From: CAZMGB01 sp964565775
GTDB taxonomy: Bacteria; Chloroflexota; Dehalococcoidia; DSTF01; JALHUB01
DNA: 59,795 nucleotides
Direction: 5' to 3'
NCBI GenBank assembly: GCA_964565775.1
Contig: CAZMGB010000020.1
Span: 1 to 59,795, forward strand
Within the stretch, counting starts at the first letter, position 1. Each line of letters starts with the position of its first letter. A model generated the notes under the pieces. It saw nothing but the letters and a program-made list of their open reading frames with translations. It made no database searches and was not told where the DNA came from. Below, piece after piece: positions 27,218 to 35,042 of this stretch. Both the position numbers and the translations under genes were made by a program.

Positions 27218-29425
27218 CTAGGACCTGGCTTCTTCGGACGCCAGGGAGGTGGCGGGCTCGGGGTCCACGTACCGTCGCACGTACGTGTAGTCGAATTGCC
27301 GGCTGGGGAAGTTCACGTGGTTGACTTGCCAGGTGAGGAAGCGCACTTCGTCGATGGCGGTCTGCGCCGACGAGAATGCCACACCTGAGGCGCGAAGCAC
27401 GTCATCGACGTAGAGGTCGTAGCTGCCCGCCGACACGTTGGCAACCACCTCGACGTCCGCGGCTCCAGAAACTACCCCCGCTTCCGTCACGGCCTGGCCC
27501 ACCTGGTAGCCTAACCCCGCCTGGTCCCTCATGCCCTGGTCGGGACCAGCCCATAGAAGACTGGGGCCCACCCCAGCGTTCGCGAACGTATCGGCCTGAG
27601 GCGGCGGGTTCGCCATCTCGAGGCTGTTGCCTAGCTGCATCTGAACCCGATATGTCTGCTCTACGGGACTCCGCACCCAGTTGAAGCCAGTCCTCCAGAC
27701 CAACCCATCGCTGATTGGCCCGAAGCTGTGCTCCGCCACCGGCCGGTTGTCGAGGTCCGAGGTCAGGTTGAAGACGAGCGCGTCGCCGCCGATGTCGACG
27801 TCCCCAGTGCTCTCGTACACCGCCCAGCCCCGGCCCACGACGTCGCTGTCCGCACGGTCGAAGAAGTCCGCGAACTGGAAGACGCCCCTCTCGTCCGCCG
27901 GAGGGTCGCTGGCCGTCGGGTTGCCATAGTACAGGTAGTAGTCTCCATCGGTAGAGGATGCGTCGATCCCCGCCTGAAGCTTGAACCAGATCTTCGTGGA
28001 GTCGCTATCCCAGGAAGAGCCCGGCTCCAGCACACGGTCCAGCTCCTGCCAGCCCGTGCCCGTCCAATAGAGCACCCGCACATCATTGCCGTCATCCTGT
28101 GACTCACCGCTGCTCACGAGGCCAGCGTGCCCCAAGGTCACCGAAACCGAGTAGCCGCTGGGCACCGCTGCCGCGCCCGCCGTGACGGCGATCGGCTGAC
28201 GGAACCGAAAGTCGGCATCCCACCAGGCAGGCCCAGGCATGGAAGTAGATTCTGACGAGTCAGCGCTGTCCAAGTGGAAATCGTCGCGGATCACGTCCAG
28301 GTACCCGAAGCCCTCCTCGTCGGAAGGTTCTACCTGAGTGGACTCGTTCCATTGGTTGAAGGACGTGACCAGGAGTAACGGCCGTTCGGGGTCAACGTGA
28401 GCCTTCGCCACCTGGGCCATAGAGTCGAGGAAGGCTGGGGAGCGAGGAATCGGCAGGTTTCCCGCCTCCGGTCGCAGGGCGGAGTCATCGTACCCGGGGA
28501 GAATGTCGGGCACAAACGTGAGCCCCTGGGAGTTCGCCTGCCCCTGCCAGGCTGCGTAGGCATCATCCACCCGCTTGAAATAGGCACCGGGGTCCGTCGT
28601 GACGGCTGTTTCCTCGGCGCCGCACCAGCCGTGGAGAGAATAGATCGTGATCGCATCCAGGCCCGACAGATCAGCGTTCGCCGCGTCCTCCGGGGCGCAC
28701 GTCACTTCGTCGCCGACAAGATACAGGCTCTCGCCAGCCTCCGCAGCCACGCCCCGGAGCTCCGCCAGGACGTCGGCCTTCCCGCGGAAGTTCCGCGAGC
28801 CGAACAGGAAGACCACCGGTCGACCGTCGACGCGGAGGTAGAGCGGGTTCGCAAAGTACGTCTCCGCCAGGTAGCGAAAGTCGCTGAGCAGCAGATCGTG
28901 ATTGCCCGCATCGGAGAGGTCAATGGTGCCGTCCTCGGAGGGGCGCAGTCGCCCCGGCGACGGGCCCACCGGCTCGTAGAGTATGGCGAAGCGCAGGTTA
29001 GACGCGGCAGGGTTCGTTAGAATCACGTCGTGCAGCGCAACGTCCTCGAAGGAGCCCGGCCCCCACCAGCTAACCGCCAGGAAGTCGATGCCGTAGTACT
29101 TCGCCCATGCCAGATGCGTCGTCACAATACCTGGATCCATGGAGTCGTACTCGCCTAGCAGCGGCGTGAAGAGATGGCCGTCCGGCCAGTGGGAATCGGC
29201 GCTATACCACGGGTAGTAGTAGGCTCCGACAACGTACGGGCCAGGGTCCCATGCCCCAGCCTGGCTCGCGGGCGAGGGATTGGACTCGCCGCCGCCCCAA
29301 CAGGCCACCAGCGAGAGCAGTGCGAGACCCCAGAAGACCGCGAGGATTCTGCGGCCCGCGAAGGCCCTCGTACGGCAACGGCCCTTCATCGGACCGGGGC
29401 CGTCGTTGCGTATATTATGGCTCAA
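27218..29425 (-). CDS. GH99/WbsX-like lipoprotein with C-terminal DUF2341/LamG-like domain
   Basis: A 735-residue exported lipoprotein. The TTG at 29425 is supported by GGTAGGGAG about 6 nt upstream; the lipobox is LVAC with Cys42. Residues about 62-375 resemble the glycoside hydrolase family 99 barrel of endo-mannosidases: GAYYYPWY (67-74), FLAVSWWGPG, FLFGSRNF and the active-site strand VTSFNQWNESTQVEP (353-367). In characterised GH99 enzymes this strand reads NEWHEG with two Glu; here the first is Gln358 and the second Glu361. Residues about 390-520 match a DUF2341-type domain (WWDADFRFRQPI, YYLYYGNPTA), followed by a LamG-like beta sandwich. It follows two small exported-protein genes on the same strand, 9 nt after the first. 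A mannan-related substrate is plausible, but catalysis is uncertain. Confidence 0.8.
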   Translation of the reverse strand: MSHNIRNDGPGPMKGRCRTRAFAGRRILAVFWGLALLSLVACWGGGESNPSPASQAGAWDPGPYVVGAYYYPWYSADSHWPDGHLFTPLLGEYDSMDPGIVTTHLAWAKYYGIDFLAVSWWGPGSFEDVALHDVILTNPAASNLRFAILYEPVGPSPGRLRPSEDGTIDLSDAGNHDLLLSDFRYLAETYFANPLYLRVDGRPVVFLFGSRNFRGKADVLAELRGVAAEAGESLYLVGDEVTCAPEDAANADLSGLDAITIYSLHGWCGAEETAVTTDPGAYFKRVDDAYAAWQGQANSQGLTFVPDILPGYDDSALRPEAGNLPIPRSPAFLDSMAQVAKAHVDPERPLLLVTSFNQWNESTQVEPSDEEGFGYLDVIRDDFHLDSADSSESTSMPGPAWWDADFRFRQPIAVTAGAAAVPSGYSVSVTLGHAGLVSSGESQDDGNDVRVLYWTGTGWQELDRVLEPGSSWDSDSTKIWFKLQAGIDASSTDGDYYLYYGNPTASDPPADERGVFQFADFFDRADSDVVGRGWAVYESTGDVDIGGDALVFNLTSDLDNRPVAEHSFGPISDGLVWRTGFNWVRSPVEQTYRVQMQLGNSLEMANPPPQADTFANAGVGPSLLWAGPDQGMRDQAGLGYQVGQAVTEAGVVSGAADVEVVANVSAGSYDLYVDDVLRASGVAFSSAQTAIDEVRFLTWQVNHVNFPSRQFDYTYVRRYVDPEPATSLASEEARS

Positions 29426-29434
29426 GGATGCTCC

Positions 29435-29869
29435 CTACCTCTCTTCCACCCACACGCCGAGGACGGTGAACTCGGCCGTGCCGGCAGTCGATTCGATGAA
29501 CAGCCGCAGGCCGCCACTGGCGTCCAGACGAATGGCGGCAGGCTTTCCAGTAAGCCTATCCACGGCGTCCGCGGGAAGGAACCGGTCGCAAGGCATCTGG
29601 GCGTAGAGCGTCTCCACGTCGGTGCGAGCAATCAGAAGGTCGTCGCTGCACGACAGGCCCTCAAGGGTGCGGGCCTGCGACACGTCCGGGCTCGGTCCGA
29701 GCGCGTGTTCGATGTGACCCAGCTCTAGATCGCCTGTCACCGGCTGAGCTGACGCCGGTACGCCAGCCGCCCGCGAAACCTGGGTCGCCTCCTCCTTTGA
29801 CTGCGCGCAGGCACCGAGAAGAAGGATGCACATCGCCGCCACAAAGCACCGAATCGCACTCACGCTCAA
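29435..29869 (-). CDS. Small lipoprotein of unknown function
   Basis: 144 residues with a lipoprotein signal peptide (CFVAAMCILLLGAC, lipobox LGAC). The mature part contains two Cys (LEGLSCSDDLLIA and AQMPCDRFLP) spaced about 20 residues apart that could form a disulfide, and it ends in a beta-rich stretch (GLRLFIESTAGTAEFTVLGV). I do not recognise a family. It ends 9 nt before the GH99-like gene on the same strand, and that gene's Shine-Dalgarno lies at its end, so the two are very likely co-transcribed. Confidence 0.7.
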   Translation of the reverse strand: MSVSAIRCFVAAMCILLLGACAQSKEEATQVSRAAGVPASAQPVTGDLELGHIEHALGPSPDVSQARTLEGLSCSDDLLIARTDVETLYAQMPCDRFLPADAVDRLTGKPAAIRLDASGGLRLFIESTAGTAEFTVLGVWVEER

Positions 29870-30061
29870 GAGCGCCCTTTCCTCGAATGGCCTCCAGTTT
29901 CGTTATCGGTCATTCCTGCGCGACTATTTGCGACCGTGACCAAAGTCCGTTGGCAAGACAGAAACCGCCATCGCCGATGACACGGCTGTTCGGCGGCCTT
30001 TCCCGCCGGCACGGCTCGAGGTCAACCGGGCCGCAGCCTTACCTTCGACCGGGGGCCTGAA

Positions 30062-30976
30062 CTAGGTGGGTCTTCGGGCCCTGGACCACCACGCGACGCC
30101 CGCAGCCGCCACGATTACGACGGCGACAACGCCGATCACCGAGCCCCAGAGGGCCCAGTTCGTGCTGCCACCATCGGTGGTCTCTGCGGGCGCGGGGCTT
30201 GCGACGAAGGTAGGAGTACCTTCCGCCGGCACTGCTTCGGTCGCCGCGAGCGCAGCGGTCGCCCCCGCCGGTGCCGTCTCCGCCGGAGCTGCCGGCGCCG
30301 TTCCCGCAGGTGCCGTCGGCGCTGTTCCCGCAGGTGCCGTCGGCGCCGTTCCCGCCGCCGCCGCTGTCTGTGTGGCGACCGGCGCCGACACGGCATGGAC
30401 AGCCCCCGCAGCCAATGTGATGACGGCATCCTCAGACGCAGCCGGAATTAGCTGCGCGTCGGGCTGGGTGAGGGTCACTCCTCCTAGTTGCAGTGGAGTC
30501 GTCCCCGTCCCCAGAGCGTTAAGAGTAACGGTCGCCAGGGTCCCCGACCCGTCCGGGCCAGGAGGGTTCGGCCCCAGCGTTACGCAGACGAACACCACGG
30601 ACCCCGGGTCAACACGCGGGTCCAGGCAATCCACAATGCGACCGCTGCTCCCCAGGAAGGGACCCTCATGCACGTCCACGTACTGAAGGAGCGCGGCATC
30701 GTAAGACAGGGTGAACTGAAAGGCCCCCAGGTTCGCCACGTCTTCTACGACCACATCCACGGGGAACTGGCCGCCACCCGCCGTGAGGTCGGTCGCCGGG
30801 ACCTGCAGCCGCACCTTGGCCCCCTGAGCGCCCGCTCTCGATGGGACAGCGAGCGCCGCCACGCCAAGGGCTGCGGCGATCAGGCCGGCCCAGAAGAGCC
30901 CTTTCCCCACGCCCCTCCTCACCGCTACGAGCCGATTGCGCCCGCACACCGGCGAGCGCCCTCTACTCCACGTCAT
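30062..30976 (-). CDS. Single cohesin-like domain protein with Ala-Pro-Thr linker and C-terminal anchor
   Basis: 304 residues. The ATG at 30976 follows GAGAGGTAGG about 6 nt upstream. A signal segment (LFWAGLIAAALGVAALAVPSRAGAQ) precedes one cohesin-like domain (about 53-190) with ANLGAFQFTLSYDAALLQYV, EGPFLGSSGRIVDC, VVFVCVTLG and GSGTLATVTLNALGTGTTPL, the same signature as the repeats in the protein at 22690. A low-complexity linker (repeated APAGTAPT) leads to a C-terminal transmembrane helix (WGSVIGVVAVVIVAAAGVAWW) and basic residues, without an LPxTG motif. It is probably a membrane-anchored single-cohesin receptor, analogous in layout to the anchoring cohesins of cellulosome systems. 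The ligand is unknown. Confidence 0.8.
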   Translation of the reverse strand: MTWSRGRSPVCGRNRLVAVRRGVGKGLFWAGLIAAALGVAALAVPSRAGAQGAKVRLQVPATDLTAGGGQFPVDVVVEDVANLGAFQFTLSYDAALLQYVDVHEGPFLGSSGRIVDCLDPRVDPGSVVFVCVTLGPNPPGPDGSGTLATVTLNALGTGTTPLQLGGVTLTQPDAQLIPAASEDAVITLAAGAVHAVSAPVATQTAAAAGTAPTAPAGTAPTAPAGTAPAAPAETAPAGATAALAATEAVPAEGTPTFVASPAPAETTDGGSTNWALWGSVIGVVAVVIVAAAGVAWWSRARRPT

Positions 30977-31081
30977 GGGAGCCTACCTCTCTCTCCGGGC
31001 ACGTCAGGCCACGGCAGGGGCGAGAATCCCCGGTGCACGTGTCGTGCCCTTGCCCTAGTCACCCTTCTCAGTGGCGCCGAC

Positions 31082-31714
31082 TCAAGGCAGAAGACGGAAG
31101 GAGTCGAGAAACTCATTGAATACGTCCTGATAGTCGGTCGGCGCGCTCAACGGCACCGTCAAAGCGATGCTCCAGCCGCACCTCTCGTTGATGAAGACGA
31201 CCTCCGTCTTCTGGAGGGGCTGGTCCGTCTCCTCCCGCTCGTAATGAGAAACAAGCGCATCCTGGCCGCTGACCTTGCGCGAGCTGACCTCCGGCTCCAG
31301 CAGCGTGACCTGCCTCACTATGTCAAGTTTCCCATCAAAGTACTCTTTCAGGGTCACGCCCTCTGGAAGCGTCTGGCAGGTGACAGCTATGTTGGGGCGG
31401 ATTCCCCCGATCTCGTCCGGCGCGAAGAAGGCATCGACGGAGAAGCCCGGCGCCGGCAAGAAGTTCGGCTCGGGAGTCCAGCCTTCGGGGAAACGAACGC
31501 TGTACCCCTTCTCCTTGAATTCAAACAGGTTGTCGGTGATCGTCGGCGTACCCAACACAATCGTCGGCGACGCCGCAACAGTGGCCTGCTCTGTGGCTCC
31601 GGGCTCTGCGGTTCCTGGCTCTGCGACCTGCCCACCTTCGCCTCCGCCGCCACAGGACGCCAAACCGATAGAAACAATCGACAGGATAGCAGCCAGCAAA
31701 TATCGGCTCGTCAC
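31082..31714 (-). CDS. Lipoprotein with PsbP/DcrB-like domain
   Basis: 210 residues from a GTG at 31714 (GAGGAGAGG about 8 nt upstream). The signal peptide MTSRYLLAAILSIVSIGLAS ends in lipobox LASC, followed by a Gly/Glu/Thr tether. The mature domain starts with FEFKEKGYSVRFPEGWTPE and contains GVTLKEYFDGKLDIV and VSGQDALVSHYE, a pattern common to the PsbP/DcrB/LpqN-like fold of exported lipoproteins. Its role is unknown. It is on the same strand as the cohesin-like gene downstream but separated by about 105 nt. Confidence 0.7.
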   Translation of the reverse strand: MTSRYLLAAILSIVSIGLASCGGGGEGGQVAEPGTAEPGATEQATVAASPTIVLGTPTITDNLFEFKEKGYSVRFPEGWTPEPNFLPAPGFSVDAFFAPDEIGGIRPNIAVTCQTLPEGVTLKEYFDGKLDIVRQVTLLEPEVSSRKVSGQDALVSHYEREETDQPLQKTEVVFINERCGWSIALTVPLSAPTDYQDVFNEFLDSFRLLP

Positions 31715-31891
31715 AGACAGACCTCTCCTCGTGTGGCCAAACGCGCGTCGAATTCGGCGAGAGGCGCCCGCCCTTGCGACAACACTCGCCTCTCGCGACG
31801 GGCGCTACCTTGACTATTATCGGCTCGCCACATACCTGGTTCCAGTCCCTCGGGCGCGTTCATGCCGGCCGCCGCCATCACGGCAGCGATC

Positions 31892-32827
31892 TCACGAGGC
31901 ACCACCAGCGCTCCCCAGGCGTTCGCCCGGCGTCAACCCTTGCTCACGGCTGAACTCGACCGCCGCAGCCTTGCGCCCCTCCTCGGGCCGCACCCGCCCG
32001 ACGAGCAAGAGCCCTCCATCAAGAGAGATCAACAGCCCACCTTCGGTGAGGTCGGTCACCGTGCCCGGAGCCGCAGTCGACGGGTCAGCCACAAGCTGCG
32101 CGCCGAACAGCCTCAATCTCCCACCACGCCAGTAGGTATACGCACCGGGCTGCGGATCGGATCCACGGACCAGGTTGTAGACTCGCGCGGCCGGACGCGT
32201 CCAATCGATCTCGACATGCTCCGACCGGCACGGGGGCTCATATGTCGCCTCGGCCTCGTTCTGGGGAATGCGGGGCGCCTTTCCCTCGCGGACCAGGGCC
32301 ACCGCCTCCGCCAGCGCCTCGACGCCCATGGGGAAGAGCCGGTCGAAGTAAAGGGAGCCCGTCGTATCGGTCGGCCCTATCTCCACCTCCTTCTGTAGGA
32401 GGATGGGGCCTGTGTCGATCCCTTCGTCCGGCCAGAAGACGGTGAGGCCGGTTCGCGTCTCGCCGTTAATGATCGCCCAGTTGATGGCGCTCCTTCCCCG
32501 ATGCTTGGGCAGCAGTGAGGGATGATACTCTATGGTGCCGATGTGCGCCGCGTCCAGCACCTGCCGGGAGAGGATCTGCGTCACGAAGGCCATTACGTTG
32601 AGGTCGGGGCCCAACTCCTTCAGCCGCTCCGGCGCCTGCTCTCCCCGCAGGCTCTCCATATCGAAGAGGCGGATGCGCAGCTTCGTCGCCTCCTCCCACA
32701 GCGGGTCGGGTTTACCTGTCCGATCAGACCGGGGGGCACAGACCGCCACGACCTTCTCGCCGCGCTGGTACAGGGAACGCAGCACCTGCTGACCAAAGGC
32801 CTGCTGCCCAATGACGACTACCCGCAA
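31892..32827 (-). CDS. Formyltransferase-family protein resembling the 10-formyl-THF dehydrogenase hydrolase domain
   Basis: 311 residues. An N-terminal formyltransferase Rossmann fold carries GTIEYHPSLLPKHRGRSAINW (active-site strand) and VFWPDEGIDTGPILLQKE with the catalytic Asp138; His102 is retained. A C-terminal OB-like domain (about 205-290) follows. The segment FPMGVEALAEAVALVREGKAP and the YNLVRGSDPQPGAYT motif match the N-terminal hydrolase domain of ALDH1L1 more closely than methionyl-tRNA formyltransferase. FMT has Asn two residues before the His and ALDH1L1 has Ile; here it is Glu100. It could hydrolyse 10-formyl-THF or formylate an amino sugar; the divergent rmlB neighbour weakly favours the latter. 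Confidence 0.75.
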   Translation of the reverse strand: MRVVVIGQQAFGQQVLRSLYQRGEKVVAVCAPRSDRTGKPDPLWEEATKLRIRLFDMESLRGEQAPERLKELGPDLNVMAFVTQILSRQVLDAAHIGTIEYHPSLLPKHRGRSAINWAIINGETRTGLTVFWPDEGIDTGPILLQKEVEIGPTDTTGSLYFDRLFPMGVEALAEAVALVREGKAPRIPQNEAEATYEPPCRSEHVEIDWTRPAARVYNLVRGSDPQPGAYTYWRGGRLRLFGAQLVADPSTAAPGTVTDLTEGGLLISLDGGLLLVGRVRPEEGRKAAAVEFSREQGLTPGERLGSAGGAS

Positions 32828-33026
32828 TACCTACCTCCCGACGGACGAACCAGACTTAGGTTAGCACATGGGATTCCACTAGGCACGAGGCCCGTCTCTC
32901 CGGCCTCGCTTGCCGAACGCCTGACACCTCTGTAGACTGGCGTCGTACCGGGCCACGAGACCCCCAGAGTCCTTATCGACTGTTCTGCGAGATAAGCGAC
33001 ACCCAGGTGGCCCGGGGAGACGGGCA

Positions 33027-34049
33027 ATGCAGCGGATTCTGGTCACGGGCGGCGCCGGCTTTATCGGCAGCCACTTCGTCCGCCATATCCTGAACCGCTA
33101 TGACTACCAGGTCATCAACCTCGACAAGTTGACCTACGCCGGCAACCGGGACAACCTCCGCGACGTTGAAGACGACCCCCGCTACCGCTTCGTGCAGGGC
33201 GACATCGCCGACGTGCAGCTCGTCCGGCGCCTCATAGGCGAGGTCGATGCAATCGTCAACTTCGCCGCCGAGACGCACGTCGACCGCTCCCTGATAGAGG
33301 CCGGGACCTTCATCAGGACCGATGTCCTCGGCACCTACGTGCTCCTGGAAGCGTCCCGCCAGAGCGGAATCGAGCGCTTCCTCCACATCTCCACCGATGA
33401 GGTCTACGGCGAAGCGCCCGGCGGCCAGTCTTTCACCGAGGACAAGCCGCTCCACCCCAGAAGCCCCTACGCGGCCAGCAAGGCCGGCGCCGACATGCAG
33501 TGTCTCGCCTTCGTCGAGACCTATCAGTTGCCCATCGTCATAGCACGGCCCTCGAACAACATCGGCCCGAACCAGCATCCCGAGAAGGCGGTCCCCCTCT
33601 TCGTCACCAACGCGCTCGACGATGAGCCGCTCCCGATCTACGGCGATGGCCTTCAGGTCCGCGACTGGCTCTTCGTCCCCGACAACTGTCAGGCCCTCGA
33701 TCTGCTCCTGCATGAGGGAACGCCGGGCGAGATCTACAACATCAGCGCCGGTCAGGAGCGGCAGAACCTCCAGGTGGCCCAGGGCATCGTCGATCTTCTG
33801 GACAAGCCGCGCACCCTCCTCCGCCTGGTGGAGGACAGGCCCGGCCACGACCGCCGCTACAGCCTCGACGCCGCAAAGATCAGGGCGCTAGGCTGGGAGC
33901 CTCAGTATCCCTTCGAAAAGGCGCTGGAGACGACGGTGCGCTGGTACGCGGACAACCGCTGGTGGTGGGAGAAGATCAAGGCCGGCGAGTTCCGCCAGTA
34001 CTACAAGGAGTACTACGGGCACAGGCTCGCACGTTCACGCCAACCCTGA
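33027..34049 (+). CDS. rmlB: dTDP-glucose 4,6-dehydratase
   Basis: A 340-residue extended SDR that converts dTDP-glucose to dTDP-4-keto-6-deoxyglucose, an early step towards rhamnose and amino-deoxy sugars of surface glycans. The NAD loop GGAGFIGSHF is at 8-17, the catalytic triad region HISTDEVYG places Thr123, Asp124 and Glu125 as in RmlB, and Tyr148 and Lys152 lie in SPYAASKAG. The substrate loop reads ARPSNNIGPNQHPEKAVPLF, close to the usual SNNYGPYQFPEK; the later GDGLQVRDWLFVPDNCQA and PGHDRRYSLD are typical. The start follows GGGGAGA. No rmlA, C or D is visible here, so the product may feed another route. Confidence 0.88.
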   Translation: MQRILVTGGAGFIGSHFVRHILNRYDYQVINLDKLTYAGNRDNLRDVEDDPRYRFVQGDIADVQLVRRLIGEVDAIVNFAAETHVDRSLIEAGTFIRTDVLGTYVLLEASRQSGIERFLHISTDEVYGEAPGGQSFTEDKPLHPRSPYAASKAGADMQCLAFVETYQLPIVIARPSNNIGPNQHPEKAVPLFVTNALDDEPLPIYGDGLQVRDWLFVPDNCQALDLLLHEGTPGEIYNISAGQERQNLQVAQGIVDLLDKPRTLLRLVEDRPGHDRRYSLDAAKIRALGWEPQYPFEKALETTVRWYADNRWWWEKIKAGEFRQYYKEYYGHRLARSRQP

Positions 34050-34102
34050 CAGCCTGCTGCAAAACCGCGCATTACGGGGGCGCCGAGAGCTTCAGGTTGT
34101 AA

Positions 34103-34693
34103 TCAGTGTAGTCGGCGACCACGTCGTAGTCCGACTTCCGTAGGCGGTGGCACCACAAGCGCATTCCGGAGATGGAAAGGCCTCTCCGGACGGACTCCTG
34201 CCCAAGCCGCAACCTCGACAGACGCCGCCGTCCTGCTCGTCACGTACTCAATTGCCGGCCGCAGATCCGTGTCGGTCGAGGCGATGACGCCGATGTCGTA
34301 CTCACCCTCCACCGCCAAAATGACAAAGTCAATCGCAAGCGCCACGTCGATGCCCTTTTCCTCCGGTCGTCTCGCTGGCCAATCGTGGGGATATCGAAGT
34401 GTTCGCGCCTTTACCACTATGCCTTTCTTTTCCCAAGTGGTACATTGTCTCATGTGGGCGCCATACGTGTGTGGGTCCTTGGAGGAATCGGGGCGCCCCG
34501 TGTAGACTCGCACTTGGCTGAGCTGTCTGATCGTACGCTCCCGGCCAAACGGCTTCCTACTACAGATGAGTTCCGCATGCCCCAACGGATCGAATTGTCC
34601 ACACATATGTGAGTCAGAGCCAGTGAAGAAGACATCACGAGCACCCTGATACATGTTCTGGGCGTCAATGAAGACAACCAGTCTATCGGGCAT
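34103..34693 (-). CDS. NYN-domain (PIN-like) putative ribonuclease
   Basis: 196 residues of the NYN/LabA-DUF88 type. Acidic residues that form the metal site of this family are visible: FIDAQNM (Asp10), KGIDVALAIDFVILA (Asp116 and Asp122) and VIASTDTDLRPAIEYV (Asp141 and Asp143). A Lys/Arg-rich middle (FGRERTIRQLSQVRVYTGRP) could bind RNA. Such proteins are predicted endoribonucleases, some linked to defence or toxin functions. The ATG follows GGGAGAGG by 6 nt. It is monocistronic, has its own promoter (34814-34841), and its surroundings (34600-34900) look AT-richer than the rest of the window, suggesting possible acquisition by transfer. The target RNA is unknown. Confidence 0.8.
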   Translation of the reverse strand: MPDRLVVFIDAQNMYQGARDVFFTGSDSHMCGQFDPLGHAELICSRKPFGRERTIRQLSQVRVYTGRPDSSKDPHTYGAHMRQCTTWEKKGIVVKARTLRYPHDWPARRPEEKGIDVALAIDFVILAVEGEYDIGVIASTDTDLRPAIEYVTSRTAASVEVAAWAGVRPERPFHLRNALVVPPPTEVGLRRGRRLH

Positions 34694-34813
34694 GGTGTGC
34701 CTCTCCCAAACAGAAACCCCGGCAGTTCACCCCCGAAGGAGTGGACGCCGGGGAGCATTGCAAAATAGTATCGACACCTCCAGGGCTTCTGTCAACCCCT
34801 GGAGCCCATTTAG

Positions 34814-34841
34814 AGTATACATTTTCCTACCCGATTGTCAA
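34814..34841 (-). promoter_or_regulatory. Promoter of the NYN gene with a palindrome in the leader
   Basis: Minus-strand TTGACA (34836-34841), a 16-nt spacer and TATACT (34814-34819) predict a leader of about 110 nt. Just downstream CTCCAGGG and CCCTGGAG (about 34781-34804) form an 8-bp hairpin near the predicted 5' end, a possible operator. A second TTGACA lies inside it. Confidence 0.6.
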
Positions 34842-34970
34842 GGGAAGCCTGCCGTGCAAGCAACGCTGCGCATCAGTATTCCTCGGCTGTCGCCGCAGCA
34901 GATGGCTTTGGCGCCCTCATCATAAGTGGCCGGTGCCCCCTGTCAACCCGCCCCCCGCGGGGGCTGACGC

Positions 34971-34992
34971 TTGAGCTCAAGGCAGGTACAAT
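34971..34992 (+). promoter_or_regulatory. Promoter/operator region of the SDR gene
   Basis: TACAAT (34987-34992) is preceded by the perfect 10-bp palindrome TTGAGCTCAA (34971-34980), which sits where a -35/spacer would be. A repressor or activator site is possible. The remaining gap 34694-35042 holds only the divergent NYN promoter. Confidence 0.35.
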
Positions 34993-35042
34993 AGGGCATT
35001 GTGCGACCGCAAGCTACCACGACCTGAGGGGCGGTAGAGCCC

